Source: Bacteroidota bacterium
GTDB lineage: Bacteria; Bacteroidota; Bacteroidia; Chitinophagales; Chitinophagaceae
Direction: 5' to 3'
Assembly (NCBI GenBank): GCA_018267515.1
Contig: JAFDYJ010000019.1
Location: 1-64,000 of the forward strand
Length of the DNA stretch: 64,000 nt
Below, piece by piece: positions 51,472 through 61,419 of this stretch; within the stretch, counting starts at the first letter, position 1; each line of letters starts with the position of its first letter. The notes beneath the pieces were generated by a model that worked only from the letters and a program-made list of their open reading frames with translations, had not been told where the DNA came from and ran no database searches. Made by a program: the position numbers and the translations under genes.

Positions 51472-52605
51472 TTAGTTTGGAAACAATTCACTCAACGTTT
51501 TAGTCAATTCATCACCCCTCAGATCTTTTGCAATGATTTTACCTTCCGGATCTATTAAAAAATTCTGAGGAATAGCCCTGATGCCATATTGTTTGGCAAC
51601 TTCATTATCCCAGAATTTTAAGTCGCTGACATGAGTCCACGTCAACCCGTCTTTGTGTATCGCATCCATCCAGGCCTGATGTTTACCGGGCTGATCCAGG
51701 GATACACTTAAAATTGTAAATCCTTTATCCTTGTATTTATTATAGGCTTTTACCACATTGGGGTTTTCTGCACGGCAGGGACCGCACCAGCTTGCCCAAA
51801 AATCAAGAAGAACATATTTGCCTTTAAAAGATGCTAATGAAACCGCATTTCCCAATGTATCATTTTGAGTAAAGTTCATAGCATAAACACCAATCCCGGT
51901 TTTTTTTGCAATTTCAATCCTGTCTTTAAATGCTATTCCGGATGGCGATAGTTTTGCTTTTTCACTGAGGCTCTCAAAAACCGGCTCTATCTTTTTTGCA
52001 TCAATATCGTATCCTGCATATTGGTTGAGTACATATAATGCAATTGGCGAAGCCGGATGCTTCTGTAAATAAGGATAAAGAAACATTTCATTTTTTTCTT
52101 CCGATAATTTTTCATAATCAGCTACTACCTTTTTCATTCCTTCTTCATTCTTTTCCTTGCTGAAAGCCATATAATCCTCATTAAGTTTGCTGCTCCTTAA
52201 GTTATAAGGCTCTTGTAACCTGTTGAATTCTTCAAAATCGTTATGTGCAGCCGATCCTCTTACCTTAGCAAATTTCACGGAGTCTTTTATATCCACTTTA
52301 ATTTTCCCGGGTTCCAGGAATATGGACATACGTTCCATACCCGGTTTTGTTTTTCCATTGGCCGGCGGGAAACGGAATGACAACGTAGCCAATGTTGGCT
52401 CAGTGAGTTTTGAGTTAAACACAAATTTCCCGTCTTTTACCGGCATACTGTCAGACACCCGGTTATCTCCATTTCTATAACTTAGAAAAACCATTTCTGC
52501 AGGCTGGGCAAAATCTACTTTTCCTTTAAGTTGAACTTTACCGGACTTAGGCAATGTAATAAAGGAAAGCGCCGGTAATATCAGGAGCCAGATCATTTTT
52601 TTCAT
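51472..52605 (-). CDS. TlpA-family thioredoxin-like protein with DUF4369
   Basis: 377 residues, signal sequence (MKKMIWLLILPALSFITLPK), an N-terminal DUF4369 beta domain (about 22-125), a helical linker, and a C-terminal thioredoxin fold (about 240-375) with WASWCGPCRAENP as the CxxC site. The cis-proline region AIPQNFLIDPEGKI is present. Periplasmic disulfide reductase or haem-delivery partner. The ATG at 52605 is preferred over a TTG. Middle gene of a three-gene redox operon. Confidence 0.9.
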   Translation of the reverse strand: MKKMIWLLILPALSFITLPKSGKVQLKGKVDFAQPAEMVFLSYRNGDNRVSDSMPVKDGKFVFNSKLTEPTLATLSFRFPPANGKTKPGMERMSIFLEPGKIKVDIKDSVKFAKVRGSAAHNDFEEFNRLQEPYNLRSSKLNEDYMAFSKEKNEEGMKKVVADYEKLSEEKNEMFLYPYLQKHPASPIALYVLNQYAGYDIDAKKIEPVFESLSEKAKLSPSGIAFKDRIEIAKKTGIGVYAMNFTQNDTLGNAVSLASFKGKYVLLDFWASWCGPCRAENPNVVKAYNKYKDKGFTILSVSLDQPGKHQAWMDAIHKDGLTWTHVSDLKFWDNEVAKQYGIRAIPQNFLIDPEGKIIAKDLRGDELTKTLSELFPN

Positions 52606-52634
52606 ATTCAATATTTGTTTTGAGTTATTCTAAA

Positions 52635-53780
52635 CTATTTAAATAATTCATCCAATTTAGTGTAAATGGCGTCATCCTCGCCAACAAATCTTGCCACAAT
52701 CATACCCTGGGGGTCAATAATTATTTTAGTAGGAAAGCCCGCCACACTGTATTTAAGAATAAAATCTTCATCCGGCCTGCTGAGTACCTGGTGCCATTGG
52801 TAATTTGTATTCTTATCAAGAAATTGTTTCCACCTTGTGCCATCATCCGATTCCTGAGCCACTCCCACAATTTCCATTTTGCTCCTGTACTTATCAAGAT
52901 ATTCTTTCATTTTTGGCATACCGGAAATACAGGGTCCACACCAGGTGCCCCAAAAATCAAGTATCACATATTTTCCTTTCAGGGAAGCCAAATCAAATTT
53001 GTTTCCACCATAAGTATTTTTAGAAATTATTTCCGGAGCCGGTTTGCCTATAGCTGTAGCTCTTGCTCCTTCCACCCGTTTCACCACTTCAATAAAAAAG
53101 GAATTTGTGCTGAGCTTTTGTTTATTTAACTTATCATACAGGCTGAATGCTTCCCCTTCTGTAACCTGGCTCCGCAACATCATATCTCCCAGCAACCATG
53201 CTGAAGCGTAGGATGAGGGATTATTTTTGATAAATTCTTTCTTGATATTATCCACCTTTTTATCCAATGCATCCGCTTTTTCCAGCATTGCTTTCATTTC
53301 TGCAGAATCAACATATTGATTTTTGGCAATCTTTACACTAAGGTTAACACTTTCATTCATTAAAGGATAAACAGCTTTATTCAGTTTGGCGAGGTCATTA
53401 TTTGCAGGATCTCCGGAAGGGTATGCATCCACAAAATCAGTGATTTTTCCGCTGAACTTCACTTTAGCTCCGGGAAAAGCAATAAACTGCAACTGGGAAG
53501 ATTTAGCAGGGAAATATCCACCATCAACCCGTTTCATTACACTTTCGTTAGGCGGCCAAAGAGAAATCATTTCCATCTTGTCTATTTTCCTGCTGTATGT
53601 AAAACTTTCATTTTTAACCAGGGCCGAGTCGCTTACTGTTTTCCCGGCATTGTCCTTATAGTACATGCGAATGGGTTGGGATTCCAGTCCTTCTATTTTT
53701 CCTGCAACAGTAAAGGTTTTATTTTGAGAAAATAAAGAGGACGTAATGAGTAATGAGAAAATAGCCAAAACATTCTTCAT
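52635..53780 (-). CDS. TlpA-family thioredoxin-like protein with DUF4369
   Basis: 381 residues, signal sequence (about 1-18, ...SSLFSQ), DUF4369 domain (about 22-110, VAGKIEGLESQPIRMYYKD), linker, and thioredoxin domain (about 242-380) with WGTWCGPCISGMP and a cis-proline region AGFPTKIIIDPQG. It is a clear paralogue of the following gene. Periplasmic thiol-disulfide exchange is likely. First gene of the redox operon with nDsbD-like protein at its end. Confidence 0.9.
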   Translation of the reverse strand: MKNVLAIFSLLITSSLFSQNKTFTVAGKIEGLESQPIRMYYKDNAGKTVSDSALVKNESFTYSRKIDKMEMISLWPPNESVMKRVDGGYFPAKSSQLQFIAFPGAKVKFSGKITDFVDAYPSGDPANNDLAKLNKAVYPLMNESVNLSVKIAKNQYVDSAEMKAMLEKADALDKKVDNIKKEFIKNNPSSYASAWLLGDMMLRSQVTEGEAFSLYDKLNKQKLSTNSFFIEVVKRVEGARATAIGKPAPEIISKNTYGGNKFDLASLKGKYVILDFWGTWCGPCISGMPKMKEYLDKYRSKMEIVGVAQESDDGTRWKQFLDKNTNYQWHQVLSRPDEDFILKYSVAGFPTKIIIDPQGMIVARFVGEDDAIYTKLDELFK

Positions 53781-53976
53781 GATATTAACTTAAGATATTA
53801 TCAAAAACTCTGATATCGTCTTTTTTCAATTCTGAAAGCAGTGGTATTTCTATTATAACTACATTATACACCATTCTGCTGTCGTAATGTGAGCAAAGTT
53901 AGATCAAAATGAAAACTTGAAAATATTCCTTGATTTGCCTCAAGAGAAAGCAGATTAACTGCCTTACAGTTGATAA

Positions 53977-55377
53977 TTACATACTCTCCTTTATATCTCT
54001 CATCAACTGCATGGCAATATTATTAGCCTTGGTTTCAAAATCACTTTCGGCATAAATGCGGATGATAGGCTCTGTATTGGAAGGTCGAAGATGTACCCAA
54101 TCTTCATCAAATTCGATTTTTAATCCGTCTTCTGTATTGACCGGGTTCTTTTTATATTTCTTTTTGATATTACTGAAAACAGATTTTAAGTCAATTCCGT
54201 TATGCAGCTCAATTTTCTTCTTTGCAATAAAATAATCGGGGTATAAACTTCGTAAGGATTTGATTCCCTTTTTATGGCCGGTTAAATGACTTAAAAATAA
54301 GCCGATTCCAATCAATGCATCCCTGCCATAATGAAAATCCGGAACAATGATACCTCCATTCCCTTCCCCTCCGATCACCGCATTCACCTCTTTCATTTTA
54401 TTGACCACATTCACTTCACCAACTGCAGAGGGAAAATATTCACAACCGTGTTTGATAGTAATTTCTTTCAGTGCTTTGGTGCTGCTCAGGTTGCTGACTG
54501 TACTTCCCTTTTTCTTACTTAAAATAAAATCTGCCACTGCCACCAAAGTATATTCTTCACCAAACATGCTGCCATCTTCGCAAACAAAACATAGACGATC
54601 CACATCAGGATCCACAGCAATTCCCAAATCAGCTTTTTGTTTCACCACTTCATTGCTGAGTTGAGTCAGATGTTCCGGTAAGGGTTCGGGATTATGTGCA
54701 AACTTTCCATTCACTTCTCCATTCAGCAGAATTACATCTTTTACGCCTAATGCTTTTAATAATGTAGGTACAAAAATGGCGCCGGTAGAATTTATCGCAT
54801 CTACCACTACTTTAAAATTCTTTTTGGCAATTGCTTTGGCATTAACGAGCGGGTAATTCAATATAGCATCAATATGTTTTTGCAGATACGTATCATCCGT
54901 AATTATCTTACCGGGATGGCCGGATGCCGGCGTAACCGGTTCTTCTGCTTTTTCCAACACTTTTTGTCCCAATTCAGCAGATATAAATTCACCATTGCTA
55001 TTCAATAATTTCAATGCATTCCACTCGGCAGGGTTATGACTGGCAGTAATAATGATTCCACCGATAGCTTTCTCCATCTTTACTGCAATTTCCACAGTGG
55101 GAGTCGTAGATAACCCAAGATCTATCACATCAATGCCTATTCCCGACAAAGTAGCAGCAACTATATTACGAATACTTTCTCCGCTGGTGCGTCCGTCACG
55201 ACCAATGACCATTTTCATTCCCAGGTCCCGGGGAAGGTTTGTTTCAAGATTACTCTTTTCAATGAGTAATTTTCCAAATGCAGCTGAAAATCGTTCTACA
55301 TCAGCGGGGGTCAGGTTTTCACCGGGTTTATGACCTATTGTTCCTCTGATTCCTGAAATACTTTTTATTAATGGCAT
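53977..55377 (-). CDS. glmM: Phosphoglucosamine mutase
   Basis: 466-residue alpha-D-phosphohexomutase that converts glucosamine-6-phosphate to glucosamine-1-phosphate for cell-wall UDP-GlcNAc. Opening SISGIRGTIGHKPGENLTP, phosphoserine loop ITASHNPAEWNALK, metal loop VDPDVDRLCF, sugar loop GGEGNGGII and phosphate loop RPSNTEPIIRIY. These features fit GlmM as annotated in Bacteroidota; a phosphomannomutase role cannot be excluded. The promoter box at 55401 lies between it and the divergent methyltransferase gene. Confidence 0.88.
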   Translation of the reverse strand: MPLIKSISGIRGTIGHKPGENLTPADVERFSAAFGKLLIEKSNLETNLPRDLGMKMVIGRDGRTSGESIRNIVAATLSGIGIDVIDLGLSTTPTVEIAVKMEKAIGGIIITASHNPAEWNALKLLNSNGEFISAELGQKVLEKAEEPVTPASGHPGKIITDDTYLQKHIDAILNYPLVNAKAIAKKNFKVVVDAINSTGAIFVPTLLKALGVKDVILLNGEVNGKFAHNPEPLPEHLTQLSNEVVKQKADLGIAVDPDVDRLCFVCEDGSMFGEEYTLVAVADFILSKKKGSTVSNLSSTKALKEITIKHGCEYFPSAVGEVNVVNKMKEVNAVIGGEGNGGIIVPDFHYGRDALIGIGLFLSHLTGHKKGIKSLRSLYPDYFIAKKKIELHNGIDLKSVFSNIKKKYKKNPVNTEDGLKIEFDEDWVHLRPSNTEPIIRIYAESDFETKANNIAMQLMRDIKESM

Positions 55378-55400
55378 AGAATAATGGCTTATACGGATGG

Positions 55401-55408
55401 CAAAAATA
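55401..55408 (-). promoter_or_regulatory. Candidate -7 element of glmM
   Basis: TATTTTTG on the minus strand, 23 bp before the glmM ATG. Confidence 0.5.
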
Positions 55409-55444
55409 CGGCTTTCCTGCTCAATGATTTCATAAAAGCAGTAC

Positions 55445-55452
55445 TACATTTG
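55445..55452 (+). promoter_or_regulatory. Candidate -7 element of the methyltransferase gene
   Basis: TACATTTG, exact consensus, 12 bp before the ATG at 55465; this decides that start over an in-frame ATG at 55384. Confidence 0.5.
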
Positions 55453-55464
55453 TCAAAATATAGT

Positions 55465-56208
55465 ATGACGCAACAACCCTGGTATATTGATTGGTTCAAT
55501 TCGCCTTATTACTACCAGCTTTACTCCAACAGAAATGAAAGTGAGATTGAAACCTTTGTTCCGAACCTGATTAACTATCTGAATCCGGAACCCGGAAGCC
55601 GGATGCTGGATGTAGCCTGTGGGCGGGGACGATTTAGTAAAATACTGGCTGCATTGGGATTTGATGTAACCGGAACCGATATTTCAAAATCAGCTATCGC
55701 ATTTGCCCGGCAATTTGAATCAGAGAATCTGCATTTCTATTCCCATGACCTGAGGCTCCCGTTCTGGATTAATTATTTTGATTATGTTTTCAACTTCTTC
55801 ACCAGTTTCGGTTACTTCCGCACCAGGAGGGAACACGAGGATGCCATACGCACCGTTTGTAAAAGCCTGAACAATACCGGTACATTAGTGATAGATTATC
55901 TGAACGTATATTATTCAGAAAAAAGATTGGTGCCAACAGAAAAAAAAGCCCTTAACGGCGTTACATATAATATCCAACGATGGGTTGATGAAACTCATTT
56001 TTATAAAAAGATTAGTATCGAAGATCCGGCATTATCACACACTGAAGAATTCATTGAGAAAGTCGCCAGGTTTACATTGGGAGATTTTATTGACATGCTC
56101 AGTTACCAGGGGATGCAGGTTAATACTGTTTTTGGAGACTACCAATTGAATAGCTATGATATTAAAAATTCCCCGAGAATGATTATAGTAGCTAAAAAAA
56201 TAAGATAA
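55465..56208 (+). CDS. Class I SAM-dependent methyltransferase
   Basis: 247 residues. SAM-binding motif I DVACGRGRF (about 45-53), followed by VTGTDISKSAIAFA (motif II area), DLRLPFWINYFDYVFNFF and TGTLVIDYLNVYY. The opening WYIDWFNSPYYYQLYSNRNESE is common to a Bacteroidota family of unknown substrate. The start at 55465 (MTQQPWYIDW) is supported by the promoter box; an ATG at 55384 would lie over glmM's promoter. Divergent from glmM. Confidence 0.85.
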   Translation: MTQQPWYIDWFNSPYYYQLYSNRNESEIETFVPNLINYLNPEPGSRMLDVACGRGRFSKILAALGFDVTGTDISKSAIAFARQFESENLHFYSHDLRLPFWINYFDYVFNFFTSFGYFRTRREHEDAIRTVCKSLNNTGTLVIDYLNVYYSEKRLVPTEKKALNGVTYNIQRWVDETHFYKKISIEDPALSHTEEFIEKVARFTLGDFIDMLSYQGMQVNTVFGDYQLNSYDIKNSPRMIIVAKKIR

Positions 56209-56293
56209 TATATTTTTTATTCCGGATGAGAAGTGAATCTGTCGTGAAGATCTGTTATTCTGCGTTCATAGTCCGACAGGCGCAATATGAGTA

Positions 56294-58267
56294 TCAATCC
56301 TTCTTATTATTCATGATCAGATACTTTGCGGTTTCATAAAAAGCCAGTGTAAAAACCGACAATTTTTTCCGGATAGAATCTAATTGCTGCGTTGAATAAT
56401 GAAGTTCATGCTTCTTTACAGGCACTAACTGATCATCCGGAAAATTGAGATTGGTGGAAAAATAAAAATCATCAGTGATAATTCCTACCCGGCCTGCCGC
56501 ATTGGTAATAAAAGCATAATTATTTTTTTTGTCAGGATCCAGCAAGTCTCTGCCCAATGTTGTGTTTACATAGGGCTGATGCAACATTCCTGCAATGGTT
56601 GGCAGTATATCAATTTGTGAAACCACTTCTTCCCTTCGCTGAGGTTGCAACAGGAAGGGGGCATAAAACAATAAGGGCACATGCTCATCGGTCAGCCGTT
56701 GTTCCGTCCATGCAGCAGGATACATTTCAGAAGCATTACCCGCCATACCATGATCGCCGACAAAGACAAAAATTGTATTGGTAAAATATGGTTCCTTTTG
56801 TGCAGCTTCAATAAATTTTTGAAAACAGAAGTCTGAATACCGGAACGAATTGTATTCATCCAGCGATTCGAAGCCATATTTATTCAATTCTTCATCCGGA
56901 ATATCTTTTTTAAAAAAATCACTATCGCCGGGCGGAATCATATAGGGACGATGGTTATCGGAAGTCTGGATATAAGCAAAAAAAGGTTTGTTTTCTTTTT
57001 TAAATATATCATTTGCTTCCCTGAAAAGATCCCTGTCACTGATGCCCCAAACATTAAGTTTGGGTGCTTTGTGTTCTTCTTCAGTGTACATTTTCAAATC
57101 ACTGATATTATTCAACAGACCGTTGAAATTATTGAACTCCGGGTTACCTCCCAGGAAATAAAGTTTATTGTAGCCTTCAAAATTATTGATGATGCAGTGT
57201 TGTTTTAATGCCTGCGGGTTTCGTGTCGAAAACTTAAACTGCTGTGCATCGGGAATTCCGGTGAGAATGGCAAACAATCCTCTGGCTGTAGAAAAGTGTG
57301 GTGTAAAACATCGGTCAAAGAAAATCCCTTTTTTCGTCATTGAATTGAAAAAAGGAGTTGCATCCAGCGGATTGCCGCTCATACTGCTTTTATACATGCT
57401 GAAAGATTCACATTGTACCAGTACAATATTAGGACGGCTTTCCAATGAGCGACTTCCCGGAAGTATAGCACGCCGGAAAGTGAATTCTTTATTTTGCGGA
57501 AGTTGCATCCATTCAGCCATAACAGGAAAAGCTTCCCTTGCTTTTTGTTCATTGAATTCCGGTTTGCGGAATTTTAACGTTGTGAAAAAATTTTGCAGCG
57601 GATTTAATGCCAGGTAGGATTTGAAACTATCCCGAAAGGCAAAAGAATCCCGCCAGGTAAGAGGTGTTCCTGATAATTTGCCATAAACAAAAAAACCAAG
57701 AAGGAGCGCCGTGATGACAAAATATTTCCGGCGATAAGGAATGCTTTTGCCTTCCGTTTTATTAATGACCTGCCAATGGCTCTGCCGGTACATCCATCGA
57801 AAAAATAATACTGCCACTACCAGGCCGAGTAGCAGCCAAATCATCGGGTACGTTTGAAACATCATAGAAAGAGAAATATTTGCATCTTCTACAAAATTTA
57901 AAGCTCCCGCATCCAGCCGGGTACGGTTATAAGAAAAATTGCCGAAGTCAGCAGCAAAAAAGAAGAAGATAATAAAAGTAACAATGGCCAGGTACCAGGT
58001 CCACCACTTCTTTGTTTTTGAAGAATAGAAAGGAGATAATTTCGGAAACATACTCAGCAGTACAATTGGCAGCAGTACAATTGAAATCCAGCGCAGATCA
58101 TAACGTACACCCATGAGAAATGAAGGGATCAGTTCGCCAAAAGACAAATTATCCGGATGAAATGCAAAAAATGTAGCCATCCTGAATGAAGAAAAAATAA
58201 GTACGAAGATCAGGAATAAGCGAACCACCCATAAGATGGTCTTGGATATTTTTAAGCGAACCAGCAT
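56294..58267 (-). CDS. LtaS-like membrane sulfatase/phosphoglycerol transferase
   Basis: 657 residues. Five N-terminal membrane helices (about 12-30, 46-70, 74-102, 120-150, 160-190) precede an extracytoplasmic sulfatase-fold domain (about 260-620). Motifs: NIVLVQCESFSMYKSSMSGN with the metal and nucleophile region, FFDRCFTPHFSTARGLFAIL, and FVFVGDHGMAGN with the DHG metal ligands. In Gram-positives this fold makes lipoteichoic acid; in Gram-negatives it transfers phosphoglycerol or phosphoethanolamine to envelope glycans. The target here is unknown. A TACCTTTG box precedes it. Confidence 0.87.
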   Translation of the reverse strand: MLVRLKISKTILWVVRLFLIFVLIFSSFRMATFFAFHPDNLSFGELIPSFLMGVRYDLRWISIVLLPIVLLSMFPKLSPFYSSKTKKWWTWYLAIVTFIIFFFFAADFGNFSYNRTRLDAGALNFVEDANISLSMMFQTYPMIWLLLGLVVAVLFFRWMYRQSHWQVINKTEGKSIPYRRKYFVITALLLGFFVYGKLSGTPLTWRDSFAFRDSFKSYLALNPLQNFFTTLKFRKPEFNEQKAREAFPVMAEWMQLPQNKEFTFRRAILPGSRSLESRPNIVLVQCESFSMYKSSMSGNPLDATPFFNSMTKKGIFFDRCFTPHFSTARGLFAILTGIPDAQQFKFSTRNPQALKQHCIINNFEGYNKLYFLGGNPEFNNFNGLLNNISDLKMYTEEEHKAPKLNVWGISDRDLFREANDIFKKENKPFFAYIQTSDNHRPYMIPPGDSDFFKKDIPDEELNKYGFESLDEYNSFRYSDFCFQKFIEAAQKEPYFTNTIFVFVGDHGMAGNASEMYPAAWTEQRLTDEHVPLLFYAPFLLQPQRREEVVSQIDILPTIAGMLHQPYVNTTLGRDLLDPDKKNNYAFITNAAGRVGIITDDFYFSTNLNFPDDQLVPVKKHELHYSTQQLDSIRKKLSVFTLAFYETAKYLIMNNKKD

Positions 58268-58308
58268 ATAATAATGATCAACTTTTCAATCCTGGAAAAA
58301 ACAGGAAA

Positions 58309-58316
58309 CAAAGGTA
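58309..58316 (-). promoter_or_regulatory. Candidate -7 element of the LtaS-like gene
   Basis: TACCTTTG on the minus strand, 41 bp before the ATG at 58267. The remaining 58317-58548 contains no gene. Confidence 0.45.
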
Positions 58317-58548
58317 ATTTATTGCTCATCAACAATCCTATACATTCATTATTAATCCATAAGTCATTTCTAATACTTTTTCTGAAGAATTCCCGGATTT
58401 CAGGTTCTCAGAGAGATTGCCCGTAGACATTGAAGATAATTTATCCTTACATTTTATAGCTTTAATATTAACCGGATGCCTTCGTGTAACTCATATACTT
58501 CCTGCATCAGCAGCAATTCGTTATCTTCGATAACCAAGCAGCGAGTAC

Positions 58549-59844
58549 ATGGAGCTCATTATATTATTGTTTTTGATTTTTCTGAACGGATTATTTGCAA
58601 TGTCTGAGATTGCCCTTGTTTCTGCCCGGAAAACCCGGCTGGAAACACTGGCAGAAAAAGGAGATCTTAATGCAAAAAGGGCCTTAGGGCTTTCGAACAA
58701 TCCTGAATTATTTCTATCTGCAGTTCAAGTAGGTATTACCCTGATTGCTATACTCACCGGTGTATATTCTGCCGACAAGTTCAGCCCATACCTAAAACCT
58801 TTTTTTGAGAACTTCGAAATCCTGAAGCCCTATGCTGGTTCCATTGCCACTACTATCGTTGTCATAATAGTCACTTTTATGACAATTATTTTTGGAGAAT
58901 TAATTCCTAAACGGATTGGATTGCTGAGGGCAGAAATGATAGCGAAAATCGTAGCCCGGCCGATGAATTCTTTTGCCCGTATCACTCACCCTATCGTATG
59001 GTTGTTAAATAAAGTCAGTAACCTGTTTTTTTCTGTTTTTAAAATTCAGCGTTCTAAAGATGATGCGGTAACTGAAGACGAAATCAAAACGATGATAACC
59101 GAAGGAACTGAAGCCGGCACCATTGAAGTGGCAGAACAGGAAATTATTGAAAGAGTATTTCATCTTGGCGATCGTAATATCACATCCATGATGACGCACA
59201 GGAGTGATATCGTTTGGTTTGAAGAACAGGATACGGAAGAAAAAATCAAACAGAAAGTACTGAATGAACCGCATTCCATTTACCCTATTTGCGATGGAGA
59301 CATAGATAATATAAAAGGGGTGGTTTCCATCAAAAGTTTATATACCAGCGCTGATACGACGCTGTTCAAAGAAATCATGCAACCGGCACTGTTTGTTCCG
59401 GAAAACAATACAGCTTACCAGGTATTAGAAAAATTCAAGCAATCTAAAATGCACTGTTGCTTTATTGTGGATGAGTATGGTAGTATTTTAGGACTGATTA
59501 CGTTAAATGACATTCTCGAAGCAATCGTTGGAGATATTCCACAACCCGATATACCGGATTATGAAATTGTCAAAAGAGAAGATGGCAGCTTCCTGGTGGA
59601 TGCACAAATTCCCTTTTATGATTTTCTCAGTTATTTTGATAAGGCTGACTGGTTGAACGAAGGTGAACATGAATTTGATACATTAGCGGGATTTATCCTT
59701 CACGAATTGGAACGCATTCCAAAAACTGCTGATAAACTTCAATGGAAAGGATTCCGGATTGAGATTGTGGACATGGACGGGCATCGAATTGATAAAGTCC
59801 TGGTAAAGATCAGCCAGGAAATCAAAGACGAAATGGAGGAGTAA
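58549..59844 (+). CDS. Hemolysin-family/CorC-like protein (DUF21-CBS-CorC_HlyC)
   Basis: 431 residues. DUF21 membrane domain with four helices (about 1-190, starting IILLFLIFLNGLFAMSEIAL with the A-x-x-x-x-R pattern ALVSARKTRLE), a pair of CBS domains (about 205-330, RNITSMMTHRSDIVWF, GLITLNDILEAIVGDI), and a C-terminal transporter-associated domain (about 340-425, DFLSYFDKADWL, EFDTLAGFILHELERIP). Proteins of this architecture export magnesium or cobalt or affect envelope integrity. Full length. Confidence 0.92.
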   Translation: MELIILLFLIFLNGLFAMSEIALVSARKTRLETLAEKGDLNAKRALGLSNNPELFLSAVQVGITLIAILTGVYSADKFSPYLKPFFENFEILKPYAGSIATTIVVIIVTFMTIIFGELIPKRIGLLRAEMIAKIVARPMNSFARITHPIVWLLNKVSNLFFSVFKIQRSKDDAVTEDEIKTMITEGTEAGTIEVAEQEIIERVFHLGDRNITSMMTHRSDIVWFEEQDTEEKIKQKVLNEPHSIYPICDGDIDNIKGVVSIKSLYTSADTTLFKEIMQPALFVPENNTAYQVLEKFKQSKMHCCFIVDEYGSILGLITLNDILEAIVGDIPQPDIPDYEIVKREDGSFLVDAQIPFYDFLSYFDKADWLNEGEHEFDTLAGFILHELERIPKTADKLQWKGFRIEIVDMDGHRIDKVLVKISQEIKDEMEE

Positions 59845-59925
59845 AGAATTCTTCTTTTTTAATTTCAGATTACAGGATATAATTCCCGCTTTCCGGGGGT
59901 TTACATTATTAACCAGGCCAATTTT

Positions 59926-61302
59926 CTACGCTAAAAACTCACGACAGAAATCCAAGTATTTCTCACAATCCCTTCGATTGGTCATTAATCCCAGCGAAAT
60001 GCGGATAGCACCTCTCATTTTACCGAGAAAATGGATTTTGTCATAATGATTATCGCTACGGGAAGAATAAAAAAATGATAATTCTTCAGAAGTGATGCAA
60101 TTGGTGATTTCATCAATTCCGGGGTTGCAGAAACATCCGGTCCGAAGTGAAATATTTTTTTCTTTGGCTTTCTGTTCAATTTCGCTCACGTCAATTTTAC
60201 CACCGTCTTTATCAAAAAAATTCATGATAATGGTAGACCCTCTCTGCACATTATCAGCCGGACCGAAAATATGAACCAGGGCAGACCCGTTTGTATGCTG
60301 AAGCTTTTGTAATTCATTTAGAAGATACCCGGTCTGATCAGTTAGTTTTTTCTGAATATTATGCATCCCTATTTTCCGGATCCATTCAATACCGAACCGA
60401 ACCGCCGGAATGGATAAATAATTCACAGTTCCTTCTTCAAATCGCTCCTGGTTGTCTGTTAGAAAAAACTCGGGCATGGTAACGGATGCATAAGAGACAG
60501 TACCACCTGCAAACCATGGTTTCTCCAATTTTTCAAATGCATTTTTCCGGATCAGCAGGGCACCGATACCGGTTGGATAACCGAAAATTTTATAAAATGA
60601 AATACAGAGATAATCCGGTTTTACTGTTTGAAGGTCCAGTGAATTGGTAGGCACAAAAGCAGCTGTATCCAGCAATACATCCCAGCCATTTTCATGGGCG
60701 ATATCCACCCACTTCAAATCATGTTTGACGCCGGAAACATTAGATTGGGCCGGGTAAGCAAAAAGTTTATGCTGCTTATGCCGGGCTGAAACAAGTTTTT
60801 TTTGAAGCTTCTCTTCATCAATCCGCAGGTCTTCAAGATAAACCGGACAATATTCAAAAGAGGCACCTTTTCCCCTGGCATATTCACGAATGCCATTCAC
60901 TGAATTATGATTATCGAAGAGTAATAAAAACTGGCTCTTACTGTTAAACGGGTAAGACTCTCCCACTATCTTCAGGGCCTGTGTAGCATTGGAGGTAAAA
61001 ACACAATAGTAATCATCTCCGGCATTAAAATATTCAAGTACTTCCCTCCGGGTATCTTCAACATATTTTGTGGAAATCAATGAGGTGGGATTTGTAGAAT
61101 GTGGATTACCGTAAATATTTGTTTCAAGAAATTCGACATGCTTTTGAATCTGCCATTTTGAATATAAATTACCCCCCGTATAATCCAGGTAAACATGAGA
61201 CAGCCTGTCAAGGTTTGGATATTCCTTAGCCCTTAAAGATTCAAATAATTCATTGAGATCCCCTGAAACAGAATCAGTAGCTCTTATAAGATCATTAATC
61301 AT
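59926..61302 (-). CDS. Class V aminotransferase, molybdenum-cofactor-sulfurase-like
   Basis: 458 residues. Opening YLDYTGGNLYSKWQIQKHVE, TSNATQALKIVGESYP, the PLP lysine in LCISFYKIFGYPTGIGALL (about 225-244), and the cysteine segment SLRTGCFCNPGI near the C-terminus. These match the N-terminal half of molybdenum cofactor sulfurases rather than IscS. There is no MOSC domain. It would mobilise sulfur from cysteine for an unknown acceptor. The ATG at 61302 is preferred over an upstream start at 61347. The palindromic element lies upstream. Confidence 0.85.
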   Translation of the reverse strand: MINDLIRATDSVSGDLNELFESLRAKEYPNLDRLSHVYLDYTGGNLYSKWQIQKHVEFLETNIYGNPHSTNPTSLISTKYVEDTRREVLEYFNAGDDYYCVFTSNATQALKIVGESYPFNSKSQFLLLFDNHNSVNGIREYARGKGASFEYCPVYLEDLRIDEEKLQKKLVSARHKQHKLFAYPAQSNVSGVKHDLKWVDIAHENGWDVLLDTAAFVPTNSLDLQTVKPDYLCISFYKIFGYPTGIGALLIRKNAFEKLEKPWFAGGTVSYASVTMPEFFLTDNQERFEEGTVNYLSIPAVRFGIEWIRKIGMHNIQKKLTDQTGYLLNELQKLQHTNGSALVHIFGPADNVQRGSTIIMNFFDKDGGKIDVSEIEQKAKEKNISLRTGCFCNPGIDEITNCITSEELSFFYSSRSDNHYDKIHFLGKMRGAIRISLGLMTNRRDCEKYLDFCREFLA

Positions 61303-61419
61303 AAAAATTTTTGAAATAAAGTGACCAGATATTCTGAATAAGTTCAATTATAATCCTGGTTAAATCAGCCGGTAAAGATAAATCAAATAAAACTTTTGTC
61401 ACCCGGCAACGATACTACA

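Noticed and set aside
57186..57617. 143-codon plus-strand frame inside the LtaS-like gene
   Set aside because: Antisense shadow of a well-supported gene with no domain of its own.
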